Origin: Vespula vulgaris
Lineage: Eukaryota; Arthropoda; Insecta; Hymenoptera; Vespidae
Direction of reading: 5' to 3'
NCBI RefSeq assembly: GCF_905475345.1
Contig: NC_066595.1
Location: 3,635,001-3,699,000, forward strand
Length of the DNA stretch: 64,000 nucleotides
In this document: piece by piece, positions 34,779-47,278 of the stretch
How the letters are laid out: every line of letters begins with the position of its first letter
Position numbering within the stretch: position 1 is the first letter of the stretch
The notes under the pieces: generated by a model
Databases searched by the model: none
Told to the model about the DNA's origin: nothing
What the model saw: only the letters and a program-made list of their open reading frames with translations
Program-made: the position numbers and the translations under genes

Positions 34779-37700
34779 ATGGCTGGAAATATGGGTATGG
34801 AACAACTGATCCCGATCGTGAACAAGCTGCAAGATGCATTCACGCAACTCGGGGTCCACATGCAGCTTGATTTACCACAAATCGCGGTAGTGGGCGGTCA
34901 GAGTGCGGGAAAAAGTTCTGTGCTCGAAAACTTTGTTGGCAAGTAAGTATCTCGAGCTTTTCTCTTCTTATCTTTTCTTTAGACGACCATGATATGCGAA
35001 CCGAACGTCTCATTGCGTCTTATAATTCAATCGATAATCGTCATCAAAGAATCGATCTAACGTACTTATCTCTACTCTTCTATCTTTATTATACGCCACG
35101 CCTTGGAGGCGGGCCGTACTACATTTTACTTTCGTTTCGATTCTTCAATTCTTTATTATTAGTATTAATATTAATAATAATAATGATATTGTTATTGTCA
35201 TTATTATTATTATCATTATCGTTATTTTTTTCTAACGATCTTATTCTATCCTTCTCTTATCCGTTAATTGTTCTCGTCGATCAATAGTATCACTAAAATC
35301 GTACGAGACCGCCCTCACGGTGACATATCGAACGTCTTTCCCTTCTCGTGTAATTTCTATTGTAATTATACTTCTTTTCTCATTATTTTCATGATCTCAT
35401 TGTAAGGTAACATCAATGGTTTTTTTTCTCTCTCTCTCTTTTTTTTTCTTCTTCTTTTTCTTCCTCTTCTTTTCTTCTCTTTTTCTTAGTAAATGAAGAC
35501 AGTCATTGCTGCTTTCAGAGAATTCAAACGTTTCATTGTTCCAATCATACTACTTAAATATGAAATCAGAGTTGGTATCAATTATCGAGTTCGTTTCTTA
35601 ACGGAAATATTTTATCTTACATTCAACAACAAACTTCGTCTCTTTATGTCGTCACGAAAATATTTATTCTTTCTGTTCATGTTCTATTGAAAGTTTCGTT
35701 ACGTCTAAAACGACAAACTACACGAACGTACGAAATATTGTACGTGACAAAGAAATTAAAAAAAAAAAAAAAATAACTATTAGGCATGTCATAATTATTT
35801 GTTGACCAATTTATGAAACTCTCTAATGATATTTCATTTTATCTTGTGAAAGCATTAATATATAGTCTCTTTGTGCGTAAATTATTATTACTGTATAATT
35901 TGATATATTTTTTTCTAATTTACTTTGATTACTTTTTCTTAATTATTTCGTTCTTTCTTTAAAATGATCCTTTTTGGTAATGATTGTTAAAAATGAATAT
36001 TTTTTACAGGGATTTCTTACCAAGAGGTTCTGGTATTGTAACTAGAAGACCACTCATCTTACAATTGATTAATAGCACTACGGGTGAGTCATCACAATAT
36101 AATCTCATTACCAAAGTATGTTTGAAAAATATACAAAAAGGAAAATTATGTTTGTATCAAATAAAATTTATATATACATACATACATACATACACATATA
36201 TATATGTGTATATATATATATATATATCAAAAGTCTGTATGTAGTTGCTCTCTGTTATCATGGCTTCCTATATATCTGAGTTTATAACAAACAGGAAATT
36301 CAGTACATTGCCATCTCTCTCTATTCAGATATTCTATCTAAATCTTTTTATAAAAGATTCGCATACAAACATTTGTTGTAGCAAGGATAATATTAATGAA
36401 TATTTTTTATGATTACAGAATTTGCAGAATTTTTGCATTGTAAAGGCAAGAAGTTTGTGGACTTTGATGAAGTACGAAAAGAAATAGAATCTGAAACAGA
36501 TAGAGTAACAGGCAGTAATAAGGGTATTTCTAATATACCTATAAATTTAAGAGTATATTCACCTAATGGTAATTATAATTTTATTACTATATTCATGTGA
36601 TAATCAAATGATTTGAACTAATAGAGAAATTACTTCTATTCTTTCTTAGTTCTCAATCTTACATTGATTGATCTACCTGGTCTTACAAAAGTACCAATTG
36701 GAGATCAACCAGCTGATATAGAAGCTCAAATTAAAGCAATGATTTTTCAATTCATTAGAAGAGAAAATTGTCTTATATTGGCAGTTACACCAGCTAATAC
36801 TGACTTGGCAAACAGTGATGCTTTAAAACTTGCTAAAGAAGTTGATATACAAGGTAATATTTTTTACATTTATCAAACAGCTTCATAAGTATATAAATAA
36901 CAATATAAAATAATTGACAAGGTGTACGTACCATCGGAGTTATTACTAAATTGGATCTTATGGATGATGGGACTGATGCTAGAGATATCTTGGAGAATAA
37001 GCTGTTACCTTTACGAAGAGGCTACATAGGTGTTGTTAATAGAAGTCAAAAAGATATTGAAGGGCGTAAGGATATAAAAAATGCTTTGGCAGCTGAAAGA
37101 AAATTTTTTCTTAGGTAAATAACTAATATGATTATCTATGTCATCTTGGTGAATACATTTTCAAATGTAAAAAATATTTATTTGTTACACTAGCCATCCA
37201 TCTTATCGACACTTAGCAGATAGATTGGGTACACCTTATCTGCAACGAGTTCTAAATCAACAGCTTACAAATCACATCAGGGATACCCTTCCTGCCTTAC
37301 GAGATAGACTACAAAAACAGCTTCTTACACTGGAAAAAGATGTTGAACAATATAAACATTTTAGACCGGATGATCCTGCTATTAAGACAAAGGCTATGTT
37401 ACAGTAAGTGAGAGTAAATTTTTATTTTATAAATGTGTTTTTGAATTTTTCTATGAACTGTATAATATTTAAACTACACATTACAAAAGACGTACAATCT
37501 AGTTTATTCCTAAAAAAGTTGCTTATGGGTGGAGGATCCTGACATTTTAAACAATTATTTGTTTTTGTTTATTTTTTATTTTTCAGATCAATTCAAATGT
37601 ATATGTAGGTATCTTCTCTTATGTATTTGAAGATTTTTTGATAGATTGTGTGTTGTTTGCTTAAAAGACTATTAAATAAACAGATCTATTAAAAGTATCA

Positions 37701-40700
37701 TTTTATATATTTCAGTAAAATAATTTCATTATTACGCTTCATTTATTATTTTAAGAAATGGTGTGATTATTGATTTTGAATGCAGACAGCAAAATAAAAC
37801 TGAATAACATACTAACGATTTGATACATTAGAAAATATGCATGATATTTTTTACAAAATACAAAGCTTTTGCGCAAACACTATAATTTAATTCACTCAAT
37901 GAAATACTTTTTTAAATGAGAATAATTTTATGTTGAAACTCAACGTATAAATAGAGAAGTAATTTTGTTACATAGGATTATGTAATTGCTTTTGATCTTG
38001 TATAATATCAAGACTCTCTACCCATAATATTAACATTTAATACACAAGTTTTTATATTTCATTTTAAATATTTTTAAGGATGATACAACAACTTCAGTCA
38101 GATTTTGAACGGACTATAGAAGGTTCTGGTTCAGCGCAAATTAACACAAATGAACTTAGTGGTGGAGCAAAAATAAATAGATTATTTCACGAACGTTTTC
38201 CATTTGAAATTGTTAAAATGGAATTTGACGAAAAAGAACTCAGAAGAGAAATTGCTTTTGCTATCAGAAATATTCATGGTTAGTTAAACCTCTAATTATA
38301 TTTCTTATTTTTTTTATATTAAATTACAAAATTTTAGATACTATTTTTTAATCTTACAGGTATTAGGGTAGGATTATTCACGCCAGATATGGCCTTTGAG
38401 GCAATAGTCAAAAAGCAAATTAACAGGCTAAAAGAGCCTAGCCTAAAATGTGTGGACCTAGTCGTACAAGAACTTAGTAATGTTGTTCGTATTTGTACAG
38501 ATAGGGTATGTTATATTCTTCTTCCTTTTTTTTTTTTTTTTTTCAAATTTACAATAATTGTCATATGAAATTTAACATATTATAATCTTATATTGTAGAT
38601 GTCACGTTATCCTAGATTAAGAGAAGAAACAGAACGTATTATAACTACTCACGTTCGACAACGTGAACAAATGTGTAAAGAGCAACTAGTACTTTTAGTG
38701 GATTGTGAGCTTGCATACATGAATACGAATCATGAAGATTTTATTGGTTTTGCCAAGTAAGTATCATTTGAATATTCTTTGTCTGTACATTATTCTAGAT
38801 GTAATTAGTATTCATGAAAGTAAATAATATGATACAAGAAATTAAATTTTTGCAAGTTTGGTATAATCACTTTTGTGTGTGGCTTTTGTTACATATGTGC
38901 CTGCTATTATATTTTCTTTGATTTTATTTTAATATATTTGAGTTACAATATATAGTCGATATAATATATAACATTCAATGATGTATGCCAAACATTTCTA
39001 ATGTTATATTAACAACATTCGCAAAATATCAATCAAAATATTTCATTACTTAAAAAATCAAATAGTTAATTTTGTAGAATAAACATTATATTTTAGTCCA
39101 TATCATCGCTAAACTTAGAAATTGTAGCATATAAAAAAAAAGAAAAGAAAAAAACACAACAAACAAACAACTCTCAAGTTTGTGTCAAATCATGCAAAAA
39201 TAATATTTAAAGATTTTATTTTGTCTTAAACAAAAACTTTGTTTTTTATATAAATAATAAACTAACATAATAGATATTAATTTAGTTAACTAATCATATT
39301 TGAGCAAAATTATTTTATTTTTATAAAAATTATTACTGCTAATATTAAAGTATTAAAATGCATGATGACACATTCTAATGTTCAAATGAGCAATAATACA
39401 TTATTGAATTCACATTGAAGAGTGCTTACAAACTCATAGAAACAATATTTCACAAATATGAGTTTTTTTAGGTGCAACATATGAACAATTTTATTTGTTG
39501 ATTTAGCTGTAAAATTTTTTTATTTTTTATTATTTATTTTTAATTGTCTTTTTAGAAAATGCTTTTTTCACAATCAATGCATGCAGTATATTATCCATTT
39601 GGTTCAATCTAGTTAATTTATGCGAATATATTCAATACATTTTGCTTCATAAAAAATTATGTAATTTTAGCTCTTTAGTAATAACTATTTCATTGCTTCA
39701 AATGCTTTTTCGCGCATTTATTGTACTCATTCGCTGCTGCTCAGGTGTGATATATATCTGTGAAAGTTTTTTATGCTTTTTTTGTCATTTTGGTTATAAC
39801 GCAAATATTTTTCTTTTAGTATCATTTATTTTTAATATTACATATATGCATCTTTTTAGTTTAAATCATTTTACACAAATAAAAATAGAATGATATCATA
39901 TGTAATACCAGAGATATTCTCACTTGTATGTATATAAATATTAAATGATGTTTTTTAGGAAAGATACATGAAATTCTAATAATAAGTACTTATTTAACTT
40001 CCTTTTGCATGATTTTATACCTAAATGCCTAATTAATATGTGTGTACATGTTAACAATCTTTGCAATAAAATTTATTCTTGTATCTGTTATATAACAATT
40101 TTGTTGTGAGAAAATTGGGATTCATTTATAAGAATATATCTAAAATATATAATGAAATCCCGCTTATAAAAAAAAAAGAAGAACGAAAAAAAATATCTCT
40201 GGCATATATTATCAGTACTAGTTAGATAATTATTCATTTTAAGTATTTATTTCATATTCATTGTACAAGCAAACAGTCTAAATGATGAAAACAAATAAAT
40301 TTTGAAATAACAATAATGATGTTGCTGACAAATAATGCCATAAACTTCTTAATTTAACTTCTAGTACCATACTGGGTAAGGCATATTTAAACATATACTA
40401 TAAATATACTTCTCTATATTACTAATGTTAATTGAATAAATATTTCCTATAAAAAAAAAATTTTTATGCATGAATTATATCATATATGCCTTGCTCTGAT
40501 CAACATAACATGTATACTTTCCCCCACAAATGTCTCTATTCATGATCGACTTCTTTATATTTTACAATTAAAAAAATGATTTAATTGTATCGGCAGCGCG
40601 GCGGCCAGTAGCCATAATGCAAGGTAAGAAATGTTAAAATACATTGACAAAAAAATTTCCACTACATTTTTTGTTCCTTCCATTTTCACGCTTTCTCTTA

Positions 40701-40753
40701 TGCTTATCCTTCCGATAATGTTTTTGGCTTTTACCTTACAATGATGTTTTATT

Positions 40754-40826
<73 letters not shown>

Positions 40827-43800
40827 CAACCGACAGCAATCTCTGGCTTGATTTAATATTATTCCTTATGATGAATGTATAAAAGATATCCAAAAAAATA
40901 TTTTCATATTATAATATATACCATTGTGATAAAGTTTAATATAACAAAAACTGCACTATGGTATATTATTTTTTAATTGAAATTTAATATTTTCCCACAC
41001 ATGCTCTCTGATCATTTATTTTTATTTATTGTTTAATAATATTATAGATTTTTAATTATACATTTCTTATATGATTTATCATTTATGATGGATGTGATAT
41101 TAGTACTTTGAGGAGCATAATTATGGAAGATTGTTTTTCTTTAAAATTTTTTTCAACATAAATTGATTATAATGTAATATTAAATATAAAATGATACTTC
41201 TTAGAACTCTATTTCGATTTGAATTATTTCTGTTTTAGTTGTATCTTCATTACATGTTACATTATGTATTATATATTAATAAATTTTTTTTTAAATAAAA
41301 CAAGTAATTGATATACGAAATAATGTAAGTCATTCATGAATATTTAGACAAAAATAATGTACTAAACACAGCAACATCAATTCTACGTTTTTGTTTCACA
41401 TTCCAAACCATTTCATACATTTAAAATGTGCTTAAGCAATACATTATGTTAATAAGAAGTTGCTTCGATTGCAGGTGTAAATAGTTCTCTTTGCAGTGTG
41501 TAAATACTATTTTTTGAATGATTGTTACAAGGTATATTTACAAGCTTATTTTGAAAATTACAGGAATATGATATATACATGTCTGCATGTTTGAAATTTT
41601 TTTACAGCATTTTATAATTTCAAAATGTGGCACAGTAGAATGTTTCAAAGTTTCTCACAGTCAATGAAAAAAGAAATGTTACACAAAATTTTGCTTTTTC
41701 AAGAATGCTAAGAAAGTTACTTCTTCATTTAAAATACACATATATTCTATATTTTTTCTTATAATTTTTTTATTTATATTGCATTTATTTTGCAATTTTT
41801 CTTCTATAGTCATTAAGACATATTTAAAAACTTTTGCTCTAATGTTATAATATAACATGTTTGCATAATTTTTTAAACCTAATGCTAGGATTTTTACCCT
41901 GCTAGTTTGTTCAATAAAAGTGTGACTAGTGCAATTTTCGTGGTACACTATTATGGTGGGCCTTGCACAAGAATATATAAAAATTTCTCTTTTTATACAT
42001 TTCATTATATATCCTTTTTTATGTTACAGTGCTCAGCAATCATCAGAAAATGCAGTTAAGGCTGGACGACATACTTTAGGCAACCAAGTAATACGTAAAG
42101 GTTACATGTGTATTCATAATCTTGGTATTATGAAAGGAGGATCCAAAGACTACTGGTTTGTTTTGACCGCCGAAAGTATTTCTTGGTTCAAAGATGAAGA
42201 GGTAAATAATTTTCCAAAACAGAATTAAAATTTTTAATTTATTTTATATCTATTAATATATTTATTTTTAATATTTTAAAGGAACGCGAAAAGAAATATA
42301 TGCTACCTCTTGATGGTTTGAAACTGCGCGATTTAGAACAAGGCTTCATGTCTCGACGACATCTTTTTGCATTATTTAATCCTGAAGGAAGGAACGTTTA
42401 TAAAGATTCTAAACAACTTGAATTAAGTTGTGAAACACAGGATGATGTTGATTCTTGGAAGGCTTCTTTACTCAGAGCTGGAGTATATCCTGAGAAATCA
42501 ACAGAGCAAGCAAATGGTGAAGGAGAGGTAATGTATCTGTACATATTTCAATCACACACACACATCGTTTTTCTTTTTGTATTTAAGGTGAAAACAAATG
42601 TTATATGTATAAAATCTGTAACTTTTTATAGATTCTTATTCCTAAATGTATCAATGTATATGTGACTAGATATGTTAATACTAATGTTTATCATAAAAAA
42701 AAAAAAATGTTTGTTTCTTTTATTTGAAATAATAGTTATTTATTACTTTACACTCAGCTTTTCATAAAAGTTTCTCAAATTAGGGTATATCTATTAAAAA
42801 TATTAGTCGAAATATTAATATTGTATTAAACTTATTAGACCAGTATTTTATGATTTATTTTAGGATAAGCAGAGGGTGAGTTGAATGAAAAGAAAGAGTG
42901 ATCCGAATTCTTGTTTCATTTCGAAATGAGAAAACTAACTGTGTGGTGGTGTGATTTAGTTTAGCTTATAAAAATAATTAAAGATTTGTCTGAAAAAATT
43001 TAATCATAAATTGTGTGATTTTGCATGTTGTCATTTTTGATGAAATTTAATCAATATAGTATTTCTATTGTTTGCGTATCTATAATGAAATCTTTTTGTT
43101 TAAAATTTTGAACAACTAAAGGAAGGATATGAGGTTTGTAAAATTATATAGAACTTGTATTGTACTATTCTGAAACATACAGCACATATGATTACTACAT
43201 ACACCTCCACTCAGCATATTACACTACTTAAGTAATATTTAATTGATCAAAAATATATAAACTTTCCAATTAATTCAAGCATAATAATGATGAAAAAATG
43301 GTGAAATGCTATTTATAATGTAAATGATCATTTAAGTACTGCTAAGAAATAATTTTATATATATACTTACTATACATTGATGTAGTAATAGAATTTAATA
43401 TATTTAGTTTGTATTGATTACAATACAAAGTTTCAATATAATTATAATGTTGATAGTATAGTTTTTTTTTGTTTTATATAGATCATATAGTTCTTTTCTT
43501 ATGAAATATATTTGATTATTTCTTTTATATCAAAAAGATCAAATTTCTTACATTTCAATTATATATGTTTAGGGTGGTACAGAAGGTCAATCTTCAATGG
43601 ATCCTCAGTTAGAACGTCAAGTGGAGACAATTAGGAATCTAGTAGATTCTTACATGAAAATTGTTACAAAAACTACCCGTGATCTTGTTCCAAAGACAAT
43701 TATGCATCTCATCATTAATAATGCAAAAGACTTTATTAATGGAGAATTATTGGCACATCTTTATGCAAGTGGTGATCAGGTAAGAAAACGACATATTTAT

Positions 43801-46292
43801 TATATAATTTATTGTTATCACTTTTCTATTTACCTCAATCTATTTACCAGTCATTACATATTCCTATATTTTTTAGTTGACAGAAGATGAAATAGATATA
43901 TTCAAGAATTTCATTGATCCTGTAATTGTAAGTCCTATCCCTCCAACAAATCCTATTTCCATAATAATTTCCTTATATAAGTGACATGCATACATTTTTT
44001 ATATCCAATAATACCATTATTATTATGCTTTTATTTGATTATAGGCATCTATGATGGAAGAGTCTCCTGAAGAAGCACAGAAAAGAGAAGAAATGTTACG
44101 CATGTATCATGCATGTAAGGAAGCTCTTCGCATTATTGGAGATGTTTCAATGGCTACAGTATCAACGCCAGTACCACCACCAGTGAAGAATGATTGGTTG
44201 GCTTCTGGAGAAAATCCAAGGTAATCATTATGTTATTATTCTTTGCCCAAATTAGAAATCAACTAATTTGCTGTTATCGAATTTTACACTATGCACTTTT
44301 GCCTTGTATACTTGAACATCATTGCAACAGTCTTGGGTAAGATTTATCATGTTTTTATCATTTAATTTTATTCTAAAAAATAATGATTTTTCATTTCATT
44401 TTTAGATTATTTTATGTTCTTTTTTATTTCTCGCCTATTAGAGAGTTTAATTAAGCATAATATTTTTAGTTTATTTAATTTTCAAGCAGATTGTGTTATA
44501 TAGTGTATATACTTTTTTAGTTATAGATTTTTTTACATTATTATAATTTAAAAACAACGGCAGTCGGTAAAGCTAGAACAATTCGATAGATATTAGATGA
44601 TCTTTAGCAAAAGAATCCACTTTAGGTTATCGCCACCATCTCCTGGTGGGCCAAGACGTGGAGTGACACAGCCACCACCTCTTTCTAGTTCACGAGTACC
44701 ACCTCCTGTTCCTGCCACTGGGCGGCCAGCACCGGCAATTCCTAATCGACCTGGACCTGGTGGACCACCACCAGCGCGAGCTAATCCAGGCCTACCACCA
44801 CCACTTATTCCATCGTAAGTACAATATATATATATGTGTGTGTGTGTATATATAAAAAAAAAATTATAGAAATTCGTATAAGTAATAAAATTTAAAGTGC
44901 AGAGTGGAATCACCTTTTATTTGCAGTATGCTGTGATTCATTTGATTACCAAAAAAAATATTGCACAAAAATCGATACGTTGATATATTATCATAAAAAA
45001 AAGAACTTTTAGCCGGTTTTCCTTTTAAAATACTTATAAAATTAAAAATTGCGGCTTAATTAAATAATATTCGCGTCTATTTATATTAAATAGCATTTTA
45101 TACGATTGGGGCTTTGGTGCTAACTTCACTTTCTATTGCAGGCGCCGACAATAAGTCTTCGCACTAACACGCCTATTCGCTACTAATTTATATATATATA
45201 CATATATATATGTATATATATATATAACATATATTTGTTGCATCTATCAATGTACATTTTACACAAAACATTACTTGTTAATAACTCTATTTCCTGTACG
45301 ATGTATTCATGTATCGGAATATATTAGATAATAATACAGTCAATAAAAAGTGGGGTGTTTGCTCATATGAATATACAATAAATATATTTTATTAAATTAA
45401 TAAAAACTGTGTTAACAGAAATTTCCAAGATTGTTATAGTTTTTATTATATAGTGTTATATGTTATTATATTAATTTTTCATATATTTTACTCTTTTAAT
45501 TGTTATTGAAAATGAACGTACATGAGATGTATACAATGAATTATATACTTTTTTATTTCATTTATCTTTCTGATACTGAAAAAGAAAAGAATATAATTTT
45601 GAACTCATAACTCATTGTTGCTTTGCAAAAATATAGTTTATATAATGTATATATAGAGATGGGCACACCTCCACTTATAACTTTGTTCTAGCATTAGTAC
45701 AAATTACACATTCCTAAAAAAAATAGGAATGTCAGGCAGGATTGTTCTTGTTTCATTGTAAATTAGTTTGGAGAATTGTACATGATATGTGTATATATGA
45801 TTGAAGATATCTTATAATAAATGGTTTTATGTTGATGAAAATAAATAAACATTCATTCACTTGCTAACAGCATGACATTTTGGGGCTATGGGTAATGATA
45901 GACTAGAGAAACTTATGTCTATAATATTTTAGTATCACCACATATATCTTTACAAACACTACTACATAAATGTTTCGTCTATCAAAAACTAAATCATAAT
46001 ATGTATATCTAAATATAAACTAAATATTCATTTTAAAGAGGCTTAAAGCTCCTTCACACGCTATGACGTCAGTGTTATGTAAAGCATGATGCCGACGTGA
46101 AACCTGTCAATTACAATGTAAAGGACAAATATATGTCGGTGCCTGCATTGAAATTTCTTAATAAATAATACCAAGCATAAAACATTAAAATAAGCACGGA
46201 AAAAAAGAAGCAAGAATAAATTAATTTAATAATTGTTGAAACTATGCATACTGAAAGATTACACATACTTCTCAGGACATTCAACAAATAAA

Positions 46293-46343
<51 letters not shown>

Positions 46344-46548
46344 GGAATTAAGAGAGCTATATTGTATCAGTTAAATTTCTAATTTAATAATTAAGAAACT
46401 GATGAAGTGAGATCTATAGTAAAAGCTGAGTGTCCATGGTATGTTTAGTCGAGGGGGTGGCCTTCAGCAGAGGGTGACACAGGCTGCGACTCAGGCCGCT
46501 GCTAATGCCGCTGTGAACGAGCTGATGGACGCGTTCAGGATCAAGTAA
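34779..46548 (+). CDS. shi: Dynamin (shibire), main isoform
   Basis: Exons: 34779-34942, 36010-36083, 36419-36568, 36650-36853, 36922-37114, 37194-37403, 38079-38278, 38360-38505, 38599-38756, 42030-42201, 42282-42527, 43573-43779, 44045-44220, 44626-44814 and 46449-46548, giving 862 aa without the optional exons. GTPase motifs: GGQSAGKS (39-46), DLPG (137-140) and TKLD (206-209). Middle/stalk, PH domain (about 517-630), GED (about 645-745) and a Pro/Arg-rich tail (PPPLSSSRVPPPVPATGRP) follow in order. Dynamin is the large GTPase that pinches off clathrin-coated and synaptic vesicles; the PH domain binds PI(4,5)P2 and the tail binds SH3 proteins. ATG 34779 follows AGAAAAA and begins MAGNMGMEQLIP, the conserved family start. 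This C-terminus (RVTQAATQAAANAAVNELMD, then AFRIK) resembles that of the long fly isoforms. Intron 38757-42029 is the largest in the coding body. Confidence 0.96.
34943..36009 (+). other. Dynamin intron 1
   Basis: A 1.07-kb intron with a GTAAGT donor and TTTTTACAG acceptor. It is T-rich and no internal exon is seen. Confidence 0.8.
37404..38078 (+). other. Dynamin intron 6
   Basis: A 675-nt AT-rich intron with a GTAAGT donor and a TTTTTAAG acceptor. No alternative middle-domain exon like the 10a/10b pair of vertebrate dynamins is seen inside. Confidence 0.75.
38757..42029 (+). other. Dynamin intron 9, 3.3 kb
   Basis: Intron separating stalk from PH domain (GTAAGT donor, ATGTTACAG acceptor). 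It is very AT-rich with an (AT)n array at 40758-40824. No exon with convincing coding sequence is seen. Confidence 0.8.
40758..40824. repeat. (AT)n microsatellite
   Basis: About 33 uninterrupted AT units in dynamin intron 9. Confidence 0.95.
42864..42875 (+). CDS. shi: Candidate 12-nt dynamin microexon (Asp-Lys-Gln-Arg)
   Basis: Twelve bases, GATAAGCAGAGG, lie between a good acceptor (TGATTTATTTTAG) and a consensus GTGAGT donor, in the 1045-nt intron joining the PH and GED exons. Both flanking exons are phase 0, so inclusion adds DKQR in frame between NGEGE and GGTEGQ in the PH-GED linker. The splice signals and phase are seen directly; use is inferred. Confidence 0.4.
43122..43133 (+). CDS. 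shi: Second candidate 12-nt dynamin microexon (Glu-Gly-Tyr-Glu)
   Basis: GAAGGATATGAG lies between AACTAAAG and GTTTGT, 246 bases downstream of the first candidate and in the same intron and phase. Inclusion would add EGYE at the same protein position. The splice sites are weaker than those of the first candidate, so this may be chance. Confidence 0.2.
43877..43927 (+). CDS. shi: 51-nt in-frame exon inside the dynamin GED
   Basis: The exon is bounded by a strong TATATTTTTTAG acceptor and a perfect GTAAGT donor. It encodes 17 residues, LTEDEIDIFKNFIDPVI, phase 0 at both ends. It falls between ...YASGDQ (end of exon 43573-43779) and ASMMEESPEEAQ (start of exon 44045). From memory, fly and vertebrate dynamins join GDQ directly to the MEES segment, so this looks like a cassette that lengthens the loop between GED helices by 17 acidic and hydrophobic residues. 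Inclusion gives an 879-aa protein. Splice sites and frame are seen; regulation and conservation are unknown. Confidence 0.65.
44331..44336 (+). CDS. shi: Candidate 6-nt dynamin microexon
   Basis: TCTTGG sits between ATTGCAACAG and GTAAGA in the intron after exon 44045-44220. Because the flanking junction splits an Arg codon (AG/G), inclusion changes Arg to Ser-Leu-Gly in frame (ENP-SLG-LSPPS) at the start of the proline-rich tail. The site is tiny but has clean AG and GTAAG borders. Confidence 0.3.
44815..45141 (+). other. Dynamin intron before the first alternative tail exon
   Basis: A 327-nt AT-rich intron with a GTAAGT donor. Read through unspliced, the frame stops at once (Ser then TAA at 44816), giving a minimal tail. 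Confidence 0.7.
45142..45154 (+). CDS. shi: Dynamin alternative C-terminal exon 1 (short tail)
   Basis: The acceptor TTTCTATTGCAG at 45141 joins the TC left by exon 44626-44814 to give Ser-Arg-Arg-Gln-stop (TAA 45152-45154). It is followed by a polyadenylation signal AATAAA at 45342-45347 with a GT-rich stretch (TGGGGTGTTTG) right after, which supports a real 3' end here. Confidence 0.55.
45342..45360 (+). terminator. Polyadenylation signal for the short-tail dynamin transcript
   Basis: AATAAA at 45342-45347 is followed within ten bases by the G/T-rich sequence TGGGGTGTTTG, the usual arrangement of hexamer and downstream element. Confidence 0.5.
46295..46340. repeat. (AT)n microsatellite
   Basis: About 22 AT units. 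Confidence 0.95.
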
Positions 46549-47247
46549 ATAAACGCTGTGTTGTAGCTTTCTTATAGTATACTTATCCTTATTTACAACG
46601 TCTCCCCCTCACGGGTATATTCTGTATTACTAATACATTGCGCATTGTTAGATGATAAATTTAACGAGAATGATATCGAAGAAATTCATCCCCACGTACA
46701 TATTTTATTTGCTTTAAGAAAAGAAATTTTGATGGATTTGCGTGTAAGAAGCTCTTAACGTGCACGCACTTACACACATGCGCAATATGTGATGGAACTA
46801 TAAACTAAATTAATAATTGATGCCTTTTTAAATTGTATTGTTATATACGTACGCGTGTCCACATATTTATTCATTTATTATCACGCATACATATAATGTA
46901 GACAGTAATTGTATAAAGTAATGTCCGTATATTTTTAAGGCATTAAGTGTATAAGCATTTAATTTTTAAACAAAATTCCCCTCAATACTTATATATCTAA
47001 ACATAAGGAAGATTGTTATTCACTCATTGTTAGAAGCAAATAATTATATATACCTTCACGCATTATAGAGCAATAATATTTATCGTACAATTATGTACAT
47101 GAAACTGCTTGTCTGAGGCATGTATGTAATTGAAACAAAACTAAACAAAAAAAGTAACGGATAAATTCATTTATTCGGATATAATAATAGTTCCAATACA
47201 TTTTAAAATATATATAATATACTTGCTAGAATATATATATATATATA

Positions 47248-47278
<31 letters not shown>

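Larger units (their letters stand above)
45155..46448 (+). other. Short-tail 3' UTR / intron before the long-tail exon
   Basis: AT-rich sequence with an (AT)n array at 46295-46340 and a perfect CRE-like palindrome TGACGTCA at 46064-46071. No further exon is seen. Confidence 0.5.

Noticed and set aside
37586..37606. Possible small exon in dynamin intron 6 after TTTTTCAG
   Set aside because: Joined to the preceding exon it reaches an in-frame TAG at once and would truncate the GTPase.
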